Assembly: GCA_030220185.1 (NCBI GenBank) | Contig: JASPKZ010007287.1 | Location: 132,501-196,500, forward strand | DNA length: 64,000 bases | Reading direction: 5' to 3' | DNA from: Diploptera punctata | Lineage: Eukaryota; Arthropoda; Insecta; Blattodea; Blaberidae | In this document: piece after piece, positions 36,707 to 46,028 of the stretch | Numbering within the stretch: the first letter of the stretch is position 1 | Layout: every line of letters begins with the position of its first letter | Made by a program: the position numbers and the translations under genes | Notes under the pieces: generated by a model | What the model saw: the letters and a program-made list of their open reading frames with translations, nothing else | The model's database searches: none | Told to the model about the DNA's origin: nothing

Positions 36707-36759
<53 letters not shown>
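36707..36759. repeat. (ATCT)n microsatellite
   Basis: About 13 tetranucleotide units. Confidence 0.97.
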
Positions 36760-36760
<1 letters not shown>

Positions 36761-36762
36761 GT

Positions 36763-37072
36763 AACAGAATCTTTCAACGCGATTTTCACCCACTTAAAAT
36801 AATGGGATTGACTTGAAATTTTGCATACTTGTAGAGGACCCGTGACAATACAATAATTTCATATTTATTTTCTAAAATCCTGGCCAGAATCGTCAGAAAA
36901 TCAAAAAAAGTGTCTTTGTATTTATATAACGGAATCTTTGAACACGATTTTCACCCACTTAAGAACATTTGATCGACTTGAAACTTTGTATACTTGTGAA
37001 GGACCCGTGACACTACAATAATTTCATATTTTGTTTCTAAAATCCTGGCCAGAATCATCAGACAATCAAAAA
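36763..37072. repeat. Two tandem ~155-bp units
   Basis: The first copy runs from ACAGAATCTTTCAACGCGAT to GTCAGAAAATCAAAAAAAGT (36763-36912). The second starts at ACGGAATCTTTGAACACGAT (about 36920-37072). Both carry TTTTCACCCACTTAA and GGACCCGTGACA..ACAATAATTTCATATT. Similarity is about 90% by eye. Confidence 0.88.
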
Positions 37073-37125
37073 AAGTAAAACTGGTAAAACAGGTTGCGGT
37101 CTTGTCGACGTTTTAGTCAATCGTT

Positions 37126-37213
37126 GTAAGAGCTCAGTTGGTAGAGCGGTGAACTAATAGTGGGACATAATTTCAGTAATCCATAGGGCGCTGGTTCAAA
37201 TCCGGCTGGGATG
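37126..37213 (+). pseudogene. tRNA-Tyr-like pseudogene or SINE head, with intron-like insert
   Basis: AGCTCAGTTGGTAGAGCGGT (D arm and A box) and GGCGCTGGTTCAAATCCGGC (T arm and B box) are well kept, and AATCCATAGG fits the 3' half of the anticodon stem of insect tRNA-Tyr genes. Between the halves are about 20 extra bases, placed like the tRNA-Tyr intron. The anticodon triplet is degraded (AAT/ATA instead of GTA) and the acceptor ends (CGTTGTA against GGGATGA) do not pair. A functional tRNA is therefore unlikely. It may be the head of a SINE. Confidence 0.65.
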
Positions 37214-37320
37214 ATTTTTTTATAGAAGAATAATACTTTTAGCTCATACTGCAATAGTATCGAATTTAAAGATATTTATATTTTTATCTTATTCTGTAAA
37301 CATTAAAACTAAAACATAAA

Positions 37321-37798
37321 AAATAAATAATAGTTTTAAAAAACTAAAACAGCACGCTTTATTAGAAAACCGAACTAAAAAAATGAAAAATAATTTTAAT
37401 TTCCAACACGCTTGGGATAAAATTAAAGTGGTCAACAAAAAAATCATCTCCAACACATATAGAATAAAACTAGAGTTATCAACAAAAAGAAAATAATTTT
37501 ACCATCAAAAGCGTGGGGTGCTTTTTATGATATTTACATTTTCTTCTTAGAGACTTTACTTTTACCAATATCTGTTTATTATCAAATATATTAATTGATA
37601 TAGAGCACCCCACGCTTTTGATGGTAAAATTATTTTCTTTTTGTTGATAACTGTAGTTTTGTTCTATATGTGTTGGAGATGATTTTTTTGTTGACCACTT
37701 TAATTTTATCCCAAGCGTATTGGAAATTATAATTATTTTTCATTTTTTGGTTTTCTAATAAAGCGTGTTCTTTTAGTTTTTTAAAACTATTATTTATT
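37321..37798. mobile_element. Foldback/MITE-like element, ~200-bp inverted arms
   Basis: Left arm 37321-37522 and right arm 37604-37798 are near-perfect reverse complements with an 81-base centre. Matching landmarks: AATAATAGTTTTAAAAAACT with its complement near the right end, ACACGCTTGGGATAAAATTA with TAATTTTATCCCAAGCGTAT, and AAAAGCGTGGGGTGCT with AGCACCCCACGCTTTT. There is no coding capacity. The flanks give no convincing TSD. Confidence 0.9.
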
Positions 37799-37829
37799 AA
37801 AAGTTAGATTAATTGTTCCGTGGATTGTT

Positions 37830-38012
37830 TTACGTTTTTGACATGTTTCCTTGTACACACATATAAACACAAGGCCAGGACACGTTTCCAGAACAAAGAT
37901 GGAGATTTAAAATAATCTATCCCGCCAGGAATCGAAACCGAGTCTCCGGAGTGGAACATTGACACTGTATCGATTACGCCACGGCACGGACTACATTCGT
38001 TCTGCGGACACT
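37830..38012 (-). mobile_element. tRNA-derived SINE
   Basis: On the minus strand GCCGTGGCGTAATCGATACA (A-box-like) is followed by CTCGGTTTCGATTCCTGGCG (B box). Downstream is an AT-rich body. No TSD located. Confidence 0.7.
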
Positions 38013-38074
38013 TAATAATGTGTCTTACTCAGAAACAGCGAGAAATTACAATATAACGTGCTAACGTATGCTGA

Positions 38075-38330
38075 GAGTATCTACATATAAGACAATACGC
38101 TACACACTGGAAGGTAGTGGGTTCGATTCCCGATAAGAGCAGGAATTTTAAACTGGCCTAAATATTCTGGCCATAGGATGGGCCTGCAGTCGATTCAGCC
38201 TCTAACTGAAATGTGTATGATCTGGGGGTAAAGGGGGGAATTCATATAGGGCTGACAACCAGGCTTAACATCTCGTGCAGATTGTAAACAATGATGGAGC
38301 CCTAATCTCCTACTAGTTTTTGATCAATTA
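38075..38330 (+). mobile_element. tRNA-derived SINE, diverged relative of the copy at 13.76 kb
   Basis: A B box, GTGGGTTCGATTCCCG, near 38117, then a body sharing GTCGATTCAGCCTCTAACTG, CTGGGGGTAAAGG and AGGGCTGACAACC with the 13.76-kb SINE. The head is poorly preserved. Confidence 0.75.
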
Positions 38331-38344
38331 AATCAGTTGTAATT

Positions 38345-39185
38345 TTCAAAAGGTGTTACGTAGATTATTTGGTCTATAATTCTCCGAGTTTTGTTTTTCT
38401 ACCTTTCATCTGGGACTTTGCTTTCTTGAAATATTTGTTTAATAATTTTTATTACTTTCAATAGAAGCTCTTCTCCACCATATTTAATCATTTCATTAGT
38501 CATCCCACCTTCCCCTGGAGATTTCCTTTTTTTAAGTTTCTTGATGATATTTGTAATTTCTTTTTCATTGACCAACAACAGTCAGTACCAAAATAAAAGC
38601 AGAAGATGGTACATAAGTTATCGAAAGGCCTCCTATAAAACAACACTGCAAATTATAGAGGACGACTGAGATGTCAGATACTGTTATACAATTATTAAAA
38701 CTCCAGTAATACCTTAGGAATATTATTATCTATATTGTATTCATTATTATTTTCCATACTATAAGGATCAGTAAAGTATTGGAGCCATGTGATTTTCTCT
38801 TCTGGATAATAAAATAAATGAAGATACTAAGAAAGGAACTAAATATTTTCAAACTTACAGACCGAATAATTAAATATAGGAACGCCTGGAAAGAACATAT
38901 TGATAGAATGCCAGAAGAAAGATTTCCAAAATTATTGCTAAATTATAAACCGCACGGAAGGAGAAATGTTGGACGCCCACAACAATGGTCTGAACAATTT
39001 TAACAATTCTAGCTTCCATGTAACAGGAACGAGCCAACAGGCTTAATCCCTAGATGATGATGATGTGATTTTCTCTATTTTATTTGATGTTATAAAGTAT
39101 CTTACTTCCATTCTTTGATTTCCCATTATTTTTCATGTAGTTTTTTTGCACGCCGTAAAAATCCCTCTCTAATTTACATATAATA
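38345..39185 (-). mobile_element. RTE-like LINE fragment split by a younger insertion
   Basis: Minus-strand RT N-terminal sequence. At the 39.06-39.18 kb end is REGFLRRAKKLHEK-like coding, then WLQYFTDPYSMENNNEYN-like coding near 38.70-38.79 kb, and LVNEKEITNIIKKLKKRKSP followed by GEGGMTNEMIKYGGEELL at 38.46-38.58 kb. It is interrupted at 38801-39062 by a plus-strand LINE 3' end. No complete domain remains. Confidence 0.65.
38801..39062 (+). mobile_element. LINE 3'-end insertion with (GAT)n tail and 14-bp TSD
   Basis: The TSD ATGTGATTTTCTCT lies at 38787-38800 and 39063-39076. The insert encodes a LINE C-terminal module (ORF 38818-39003: AWKEHIDRMPEERFPKLLLN, then GRRNVGRPQ) and ends in GATGATGATG. 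A heavily 5'-truncated copy, 262 bases. Confidence 0.85.
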
Positions 39186-39212
39186 TAAGCTTCCCAACCT
39201 CTGCCAGTTTAA

Positions 39213-39214
39213 AT

Positions 39215-39302
<88 letters not shown>
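39213..39302. repeat. (AAT)n microsatellite
   Basis: About 29 AAT units, followed to about 39345 by degenerate ATT-rich sequence. Confidence 0.97.
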
Positions 39303-39349
39303 GTAAATAACATTATTATAATTATTATTATTATCATTGTTATTACAGT

Positions 39350-39800
39350 AGGATATACAATTTTGACATTAGGTCACAAGTTAGAAGTCTGCTAACTATA
39401 CCTCTCCACAATACGCCTTCTTATTCTACTACTTTCACAGTAGACACTGCCCGATTCCGGAATTCTCTTCCTCAAGAGAGCAGGAGTTGCCATACACTTG
39501 AAACTTTTAGGTCAAGCTTACGCAATTACTTATTAAATAATTAAATTTTCTTCACAATAGTTGCTTTATTTTTGCTTTTATATGTTATACATATTATATT
39601 TTATTCCTTAAATCTAAAGTAAATTAACACATATTTAGAAAATAATTGTTTTATAGGTAGGCCCACAGCATGCAATAATTTATGTTTATTGTAATTTAGG
39701 TATAAGATTAATTATTGTAAATTTTATTTAAACCGGTTGAACGGAAGTCAAAGCCTTAAGGGCTTAACACTGTCAGGTAAAATAAATATATTATTATTAT
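39350..39800 (+). mobile_element. LINE family C, 3'-end fragment
   Basis: Encodes the family C-terminal pattern (SLLTIPLHNTPSYSTTFTVD, ARFRNSLPQESRSCHTLETF), then the 3' end with AAAGCCTTAAGGGCTTAACACTGTCAGGTAAAATAAA and a short ATT tail. The 5' part is missing. It abuts family A copy 2. Confidence 0.78.
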
Positions 39801-39851
39801 TAGGCTATGACTATTATTATCGTTACTTACTTACTTACTTACTCACTGGCA

Positions 39852-41903
39852 CTATCGAACCCGTAGGTTCATGGCCGCACGGACATAAGCTCTCCATACA
39901 TCCCTATCCTGAGCTAATGCTTTCCAATCATTCCCTGTATAATCTACTTCCCTCAAATCATAGTTAATGTTGTTCTCCCACCTCATTCTTGGTCTACCAA
40001 CTGGGCGTTTTCCTTCTGGCTTTCCTACAAGAAGTTTCCATGCACGTCTTTCATTCCCCATACGCGCAACATGTCCTGCCCATCGCAGTCTACGGGACTT
40101 AACTGTTCTTATTATATCTGGCTTCCTATAAAGACCATGTAGTTCATTGTTATGTAGTCTTCTCCATTCACCTGTCTGTTCATCTCTCTTTGGTCCAAAA
40201 ATTTTCCTAAGAACTTTATTCTCAAATACTCGTAATCTCCTTTCCTCCCTTAAAGTAAGAGTCCATGTTTCGCACCCATATAATATAACTGGTAGAATAA
40301 TAGTTTTATATATTTTCAGCTTAACGTTTTTTGAAAGGAGTTGGGACATCAAAAGTCTCTGCAATGCATAATAGCATGCATTTCCAGAATTGAGCCTATG
40401 TTTAATTTCTTTGTGCATCTCATTCCTATTTGTGATTATTGTTCCTAGGTATTTGAATTCAGCCACTTCCTCAAAATTTCCCTCATTTGTCATTAGCTGT
40501 CCATTTCCATTATATAATGAATTTCTACGTGTGACCATATATTTAGTTTTACTGATATTTACTTCCAGTCCTAATTTCTTAGTGTTACTCAATAGTGTGT
40601 GCGTGTTGGCCTTTAGTATCTCCTCGCTATCGGCCAGTAGTACTACATCATCAGCATAAACTAACAGCTTATTAATACCATTGAGTTGTAAGCCTTCCTC
40701 ATTCTCTAAAGATTTAATGGCATGCTCTAGTACAAAATTAAATAGTAGAGGAGATAGTGCATCTCCTTGCTTCAACCCATTCTGGATTTCAAAAGTGTCT
40801 GAAAACTGTTTGCCTACACGCACCCTACTCGTTGAGCCATTTAGACACATTCGTATAAGTCTAACTAACTTTTTAGGAATTCCGAACTCCAGCAAGATAC
40901 TATATAACTTCTCCCTCTTAATTGAATCATATGCTTTTTTGAAGTCTACATATAGTTGATGTACAGTACCATTATATTCCCATTTCTTTTCTAAAATCTG
41001 TCTTATACTAAAAATCTGATCTGTTGTAGACCTGTTTCTTCTAAATGCACATTGATGATCTCCTAGAATGTCATCAATATAGGGAGTAAGTCTGCTTACT
41101 AATATATTTGTTAGAATTTTGTACGAAGTTGAAAGTAATGAGATGCCCCTATAGTTGTTGCAATCAGTTTTATCTCCTTTCTTATAAATTGGTACGATAA
41201 TTGATTCCTTCCATTCATCTGGAAGAGCTTCTTTTTCCCAAATCATACTAAGCAACCAGCGTATCTTGTCCATCAATTTTTCTCCCCCTGATTTTATCAG
41301 TTCTGCTGGGATCTCATCTGAACCTGATGCTTTATACATCTTCAATTTTTCAATTGCCATTTCAACCTCTAATGCACTTGGCTCTGCGACTAGCATTTCT
41401 GCTGTCTGTAACTTATCCTCCTCAATGTCCTGTTCTGTATGTACATTTAATAGCTGATTAAAATAACTTTTCCATCTATTTAATATACTCTTGGAATCTG
41501 CAATCATATCCCCATTTTCATTCCGAATTATGTTTGTTCTAGCCTGAAACCCTTTCTTCTCTATACTAATTCCCTGATATAATTCTCTAATGTTCCTATT
41601 TTTTGCATTCATTTCAAGATCATTAATCTTCTCTCTCAAATATTCCCTCTTCTTACTCTTTAGTAACTTGGTGGTTTCCCGTCTAACACTACCCAATTGC
41701 TCTAAATTTACCTCATTTGGCTCGTGTAACCATTTCATTTTTGCTAGCTTTCTTTTCTTTACAATGTCGGCACATTCCTCATCAAACCATTTCTTGTTTT
41801 GCCTCTTTTTTAAACAACCAATGCTTTCTGATGCTGACAATTTAATAGTATCTCTTATAGCCTCCCATTCTTTATTTATATCAGTTTCTTCTTCGTTTGC
41901 CAC
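39852..41903 (-). CDS. LINE family A reverse transcriptase, 683 codons
   Basis: A long open frame with a complete-looking RT. The pre-RT region has QNKKWFDEECADIVKKRK and RREYLREKINDLEMNAKN-type coding (residues about 35-110). RT motifs follow: GSDEIPAELIKSGGEKL (about 193-210), PDEWKESIIVPIYKKGDK, NYRGISLLSTSYKILTNIL, LYVDFKKAYDSIKREKLY (catalytic Asp), QNGLKQGDALSPLLFNFVLE and KLLVYADDVVLLADSEE (YADD). The thumb has NACYYALQRLLMSQLLS and YGCETWTLTLREERRLRVFE, and a C-terminal module has RLRWAGHVARMGNERRAWKL, GRPRMRWENNI and WRAYVRAAMN. The first Met is probably not the original start, because the endonuclease frame feeds into it. It would copy LINE RNA at a nicked target. Intact as read, but the whole element is frameshifted upstream. 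Confidence 0.92.
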   Translation of the reverse strand: MANEEETDINKEWEAIRDTIKLSASESIGCLKKRQNKKWFDEECADIVKKRKLAKMKWLHEPNEVNLEQLGSVRRETTKLLKSKKREYLREKINDLEMNAKNRNIRELYQGISIEKKGFQARTNIIRNENGDMIADSKSILNRWKSYFNQLLNVHTEQDIEEDKLQTAEMLVAEPSALEVEMAIEKLKMYKASGSDEIPAELIKSGGEKLMDKIRWLLSMIWEKEALPDEWKESIIVPIYKKGDKTDCNNYRGISLLSTSYKILTNILVSRLTPYIDDILGDHQCAFRRNRSTTDQIFSIRQILEKKWEYNGTVHQLYVDFKKAYDSIKREKLYSILLEFGIPKKLVRLIRMCLNGSTSRVRVGKQFSDTFEIQNGLKQGDALSPLLFNFVLEHAIKSLENEEGLQLNGINKLLVYADDVVLLADSEEILKANTHTLLSNTKKLGLEVNISKTKYMVTRRNSLYNGNGQLMTNEGNFEEVAEFKYLGTIITNRNEMHKEIKHRLNSGNACYYALQRLLMSQLLSKNVKLKIYKTIILPVILYGCETWTLTLREERRLRVFENKVLRKIFGPKRDEQTGEWRRLHNNELHGLYRKPDIIRTVKSRRLRWAGHVARMGNERRAWKLLVGKPEGKRPVGRPRMRWENNINYDLREVDYTGNDWKALAQDRDVWRAYVRAAMNLRVR

Positions 41904-41956
41904 ATTGTCATCTGAAGATTCCAGTACTTCAAATCTATTAGCAATTTTGATTTGGT

Positions 41957-42784
41957 CTATTCTTGCCGCATTTCATCATTTTTCAAGTTTTTTAATTCAT
42001 ATTTTACAGAATCATCTTTAGCGTTTGTTCCTCTCATAAGCGATAGCCGTTGTCTGATTTTCACCCTGACCAGATGATGATCTGAATTGCAGTCTGTCCC
42101 TCTAACTGATCTAATATCAATGATGCTACTGTGCCAGCGTTTATCCACTAATACATGATCTATCTGGTTCCGAGTTTCTCCATCTGGGGACGTCCAGGTG
42201 TATTTATGAATATCCTTATGCTGAAATGTTGTGCTCTTAACAATGAGATTCTTTGATGTGGCAAATGTGACTAATCTAACCCCGTTGTCGTTACTATCTT
42301 CATGAAGACTGAATTTGCCTATTGTTGGTTTGAATATATCTTCCCGCCCCACTTTTGCATTAAAATCTCCTAAGACAATTTTCATATGATATCGTGAAAG
42401 GCTATCAAATAAGCATTCTAATTCGTCATAGAACTCATCCTTGATCTTGTCATCTTTATCTTCTGTGGGGGCATGTACATTTACAATTATAAAATCATGT
42501 CGTTTACCCTTTAGAATTATGTATGATATCCTATCACTAACAAACTTAATATCTCGGATAGCGGATAGGATCCTCCTTCTGACTAAAAAACCCGTTCCAA
42601 ATGCAGGTCTTTCTGCACCACCATAGTATAATGCAAAGCTTCCTGATTCCTGACTACCATCTCCTGGCCACCTAACTTCCTGTAAAGCGACTATATCCAA
42701 GGGCGATTTATCCAATTCCCGCGTTAATATCTCTAGTGCCCCGCTATTGTATAAAGTCCTAACATTCCATGTTCCTAGGAACAT
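41957..42784 (-). CDS. LINE family A AP-type endonuclease, 275 codons
   Basis: Complete endonuclease fold: FLGTWNVRTLYNSGALE at the start, DIVALQEVRWPGDG (catalytic Glu), DFIIVNVHAPTEDKDD, MKIVLGDFNAKVGREDIF (Asp-Asn), HKYTWTSPDGETRNQIDHVL and GTDCNSDHHLVRVK (terminal Asp-His). The closest named relatives I know are craniofacial-development-protein-2-like endonucleases of RTE elements. The frame ends at a TAG near 41957. Copy 1 reads through the same point (CAAGAGTACCAAATT there, CAAGAATAGACCAAATC here), so a 2-base insertion here has split what was one endonuclease-RT frame of about 975 codons. Confidence 0.9.
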   Translation of the reverse strand: MFLGTWNVRTLYNSGALEILTRELDKSPLDIVALQEVRWPGDGSQESGSFALYYGGAERPAFGTGFLVRRRILSAIRDIKFVSDRISYIILKGKRHDFIIVNVHAPTEDKDDKIKDEFYDELECLFDSLSRYHMKIVLGDFNAKVGREDIFKPTIGKFSLHEDSNDNGVRLVTFATSKNLIVKSTTFQHKDIHKYTWTSPDGETRNQIDHVLVDKRWHSSIIDIRSVRGTDCNSDHHLVRVKIRQRLSLMRGTNAKDDSVKYELKNLKNDEMRQE

Positions 42785-42825
42785 GTCCCTGTGTTTGAGC
42801 CTTTATCGTTACTTTAAAAAATACT

Positions 42826-42868
42826 CATTGGCACTATCAAACCCTTAGGCTCATGGCCGCACGGACAT
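42826..42868 (-). mobile_element. LINE family A, very short 3'-end fragment
   Basis: ACTCATTGGCACTATCAAACCCTTAGGCTCATGGCCGCACGGAC matches the terminal bases of family A, next to the right TSD of copy 2. An extreme 5' truncation or a recombination scar. Confidence 0.75.
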
Positions 42869-42869
42869 T

Positions 42870-43095
42870 ATCTGTGAAACACATTGACGTAGCCTAAAGT
42901 AAAATGCAAATAGGCCTACATCAAAGCTTACTTATTTTTTCCGTACCTCCCCAATTTGGTGATCTCTATTTTTGTCCATACTCATTTCTTATACGATTAA
43001 TCACTATTTAATGTTTTCTTTCTGTTATAAACTGGGTGTAATATGCTCTGACGTCATAATTATGACGATTAGGCCCTATATGACGTATTGTATGT
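42870..43095 (+). repeat. Unnamed interspersed repeat R, copy 1
   Basis: About 225 bases shared in the same orientation with 54950-55175. Landmarks are GACGTAGCCTAAAGTAAAATG, GCTTACT...TTTTTCCGT, TGTCCATA.TCATTTCTTA and TAATCACTA. No coding potential and no terminal structure seen. Family unknown. Confidence 0.75.
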
Positions 43096-43507
43096 AAGGT
43101 TTGTATTGTAATCCAGCTCCTACACAAAGTTTATTAGCAACGAAATTATACATGATCCATTCGTGCATATTATACACGTCGGTTTTGAATTTAAAATTCT
43201 AACAAAAATTACTCTCTAATCCTATACTGACTTTTTAACCCGGAACGCTACGTAACAGTCCAGCGTCTATGCGTATGAGCTACGTCGTCACACATTAGAT
43301 AACTTTTTTAATAGGCGCCTAAAGGAAGTAAGTTACAAAGAATTAATATTTCCAAAACGAGGGGCCAATAATCTTTTAAATCCGGCATGATTTTAAATGG
43401 TGGGTATTGCTCTTTAATCTCACAGATATTATATTTAATTTGATATAAAGAGCGTGTCTTCTCCTTATTAGTCTAGAATCTAGATTTAAGCGGCGTAAAT
43501 TGCATAA
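43096..43507. other. No feature recognised
   Basis: Unassigned sequence between repeat R and a family A fragment. Confidence 0.5.
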
Positions 43508-43516
43508 TGTTTTAAA

Positions 43517-43739
43517 CTAACTAACTAACTCACTGGCACTATCAAACCCGTAGGTTCATGGCCGCGCAGACATAAGCTCTCCATATAGGCCTGTCCTTAT
43601 CCTGAGCCAATGTTTTGCAATCAACCCCTGTATAATCTACTTCCCTCAAATCATAGTTAATGTTATTCTCCTACCTCATTCTTGGTCTACCAACTGGGCG
43701 TTTTCCCTCTGGTTTTCCTACAAGAATCTTCTATGATAG
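43517..43739 (-). mobile_element. LINE family A, 5'-truncated copy with 9-bp TSD
   Basis: The TSD TGTTTTAAA lies at 43508-43516 and 43740-43748. A tail of CTAACTAACTAACTCACTGG leads into about 200 bases of the family A 3' end. A duplication of a few bases (AGGCCTGTCC) interrupts it near 43590. Confidence 0.88.
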
Positions 43740-43852
43740 TGTTTTAAAAAAGATGTTATATTTTGCCTAAAAGTGAAGATTTTTTTTTTTTTTCCATCCA
43801 ACTCGTCTTGTATGATAGCCTACATTAATGCGCATGGTATATGGCCCATAGC

Positions 43853-44994
43853 GTCATTACTAGAGACCGGATGCTAGGGAAAATGCCTACAGTTATGTAT
43901 TATAGATATTGTAAAAGTGGCTTCATATAAGTTCATACCGACGACCCTAGGGTTGTTTTCCATGAAGTTCATTTTGCCTATAAATGCCTATTTCAGCTTA
44001 CAATGCCTATAAATGCCTATTTCCCATTTTTTTCTCGAAATTAGCTTAGTATTTCAATTAAATTAATTGAAATGGTCAAACTTCATGACACATATCATTG
44101 CATAAAAATTTCAAGTGTTCTTTTTATAAATTCTGTTAGAATATTTAGGATAAGGGTGGCAAAAACCAATAACCTAGTAGGTAGATGGTTTCCTCCTCAA
44201 TGCACTCCTTAGGGGAAATAATAAGTACCGGTTATTGTATTTTTCCACCTCATGCACTCCCATTAACCGAAATAGCCCTAAGCTATGTCCCATTGTATTA
44301 TGCTTCGGCTCTAAGGCTTGGAGAAAGTTCTATAGTACAGCATTGCTTCTTTTCAATACAAACATTGATGAGTGACAGAAAGGATAGATGGTTCAAGCTT
44401 TCTTTCTCTGTTTCACATCTGGGCCTGAAACATTTAAGTGACTGTCAATCTTTTTTTGATGTTGGTATCACTGAATTCAGTCTGTATTCCTCATTCACAC
44501 ACAGGAACTTCAAAGACAAAGTGGTACGACAAGTGCATGTGGCTTATTTTTTTTACCTTTAGAAAAATTGTTTTGCAATGCCTAAAGAACGGACAACAGT
44601 AAAAGACAAACTGACCAATTTCGTGAAAGCATTTGGTGCGGAAATATTCTCAAGTGACTGTTCAAAATTGTTTTGCAAAGTGTGTAAATTTTCAGTGAAT
44701 TGCGCGAAGAAGTGTCATGTTTCGCAGCACGTACACACTACAGAACATAATTACGTTTTTTTTTTTTTTTGTAAAAAGGTCAAACAAGTTCCAAAATCAT
44801 CTCTGATATCTTCGTATGCAATTGATAGCTATGTTTATATTCTTTACGTAACGCTGTAAGCATTTATGTTGTAGTCCATTTTTTTGTATGATCCTATTTT
44901 AAATTTATAGTGCCCATATTAATTATTTTTAGTGCCTTTTTGCCTGCCTATTTTGAATTTTTTAAGTGCCTAACATCCGGACTCTAGTCATTAC
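43853..44994 (+). mobile_element. Non-autonomous hAT element with TIRs and 8-bp TSD
   Basis: The TSD GTCATTAC lies at 43853-43860 and 44987-44994, the 8 bases typical of hAT. The element (43861-44986, 1126 bp) starts TAGAGACCGGATGCTAGG and ends in the reverse complement of TAGAGTCCGGATGTTAGG: 18-bp terminal inverted repeats with two mismatches. Subterminal repeats of AATGCCTATAAATGCCTATT on the left and TGCCTTTTTGCCTGCCTATT on the right look like transposase-binding motifs. The only coding remnant is a BED/CGGBP1-like N-terminus at 44578-44859; the catalytic domain is absent. Confidence 0.92.
44578..44859 (+). pseudogene. hAT transposase N-terminus (BED/CGGBP1-like zinc finger)
   Basis: The first ~60 codons resemble the DNA-binding N-terminus of CGGBP1-like hAT transposases: MPKERTTVKDKLTNFVKAFG, then a zinc-finger pattern CKVCKF...KKCHVSQHVHTTEHN (Cys-x2-Cys ... 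His-x5-His). After TTEHNYV the frame enters a T run and loses homology. The RNase H-like catalytic domain and hAT dimerisation domain are missing, so it could at most bind element ends. Either an internally deleted transposase gene or a remnant. Confidence 0.72.
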
Positions 44995-45365
44995 TACTAG
45001 CGTCCAAAAGCTCTCCCAGTTTTATAGCTCAAGCAGAGAATTTAAATTTAGACCAGTTCTAGGAGCAATAAGTAGTAGAAATTTACTTCACAGCGAAATG
45101 TTTACAAGACACTTTGCTTAAAAACAGATGAAAAGAAGGAAACTCTAATGTTCACGCAACGCTCTGAGATTCACGAGTTCATTCCACACCAAATGACGTC
45201 ATTATGAAAGCGGAAGTTTACATCAATCTTCCTGCTCTTGCTAACATCTACATCAGTGGTTGTGAAGGTGTAAGCGAGGAAAATAGCACATTACAAAGAG
45301 TGGAAACCGGATATTTACATTATATAAGAATATTTAAAATAGTTTCATATAAAAAATATTCTAGA
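44995..45365. other. No feature recognised
   Basis: Unassigned sequence. No coding frame or repeat match seen. Confidence 0.45.
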
Positions 45366-45369
45366 TATT

Positions 45370-46028
45370 ATGACAAATGAGGGAAGTTTTGAAAAAGTGG
45401 GTGAATTCAAATACCTAGGAACAATAGTCACAAATAGGAATGAGATGCACAAATAAATTAAACATAGGCTCAATTCTGTAAATGCGTGCTATTATGTATT
45501 ACAGAGACTCTTGGCGTCCCAACTTCTTTCAAAAAACGTTAAACTGAAAATAGGCCTATATAAAACTATTATTCTACCAGTTATACGGATGCGAAACATG
45601 GATTCTTACTTTAAGGAAGAAAAGGAGATTACGAGTACTTGAGAATAAAGTTCTTAGGAAAATTTTTGGACCAAAGAGAGATGAACAGACAGGTGAATGG
45701 AGAAGACTGCTTAACAGTGAAATATATGGTCCTTATAGGAAGTTAGATATAATAAGAACAGTTAAGTCTCGTAGACTGCGATGGGCAGGACATGTGGCAC
45801 GAATGGGGAATGAAAGACGTGCATGGAAGCTTCTTGTAGGAAAACCAGAGGGAAAACGCCCAGTTGGTAGACCAAGAATGATGTGGGAGAATAATATTAA
45901 CTATGATTTGAGGGAAGTAGATTATACAGGGGATGACTGGAAAACATTAGCTCAGGATAGGGATGTATGGAGAGCTTATGTCTGCGCGGCCATGAACCTA
46001 CAGACTCAATAGTGCCAGTGAGTTAATT
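45370..46028 (+). pseudogene. LINE family A 3' fragment, plus strand
   Basis: The last ~650 bases of family A in the opposite orientation to the other copies. Coding pieces: KVGEFKYLGTIVTNRNEMHK followed by a TAA, LLASQLLSKNVKL, LRVLENKVLRKIFGPKRDEQ, and the terminal frame 45794-46012 with MARMGNERRAWKLLVGKPEG, GRPRMMWENNINYDLREVDY and AYVCAAMNLQ. It ends AGTGCCAGTGAGTTAATT. At least one stop and one small insertion. Confidence 0.85.

Larger units (their letters stand above)
39818..42814 (-). mobile_element. LINE family A copy 2 (RTE-like), TSD-bounded, best preserved
   Basis: The TSD TTATCGTTACTT lies at 39818-39829 and 42803-42814. The element (39830-42802, 2.97 kb) has a tail of TAAG/AGTA repeats at its minus-strand 3' end (TTACTTACTTACTTACTTAC on the plus strand) and is cut at the 5' end just before the endonuclease start, so it lacks the ~300-base leader of copy 1. 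It encodes endonuclease and reverse transcriptase in frames separated by one small frameshift. Tail type and the endonuclease-RT layout fit the RTE clade. Confidence 0.92.

Noticed and set aside
40147..42021. Plus-strand frames opposite the family A LINE
   Set aside because: Shadows of the minus-strand RT and endonuclease.
44185..44562. 125-codon frame inside the hAT element
   Set aside because: No similarity to a transposase domain; probably chance within non-coding internal sequence.
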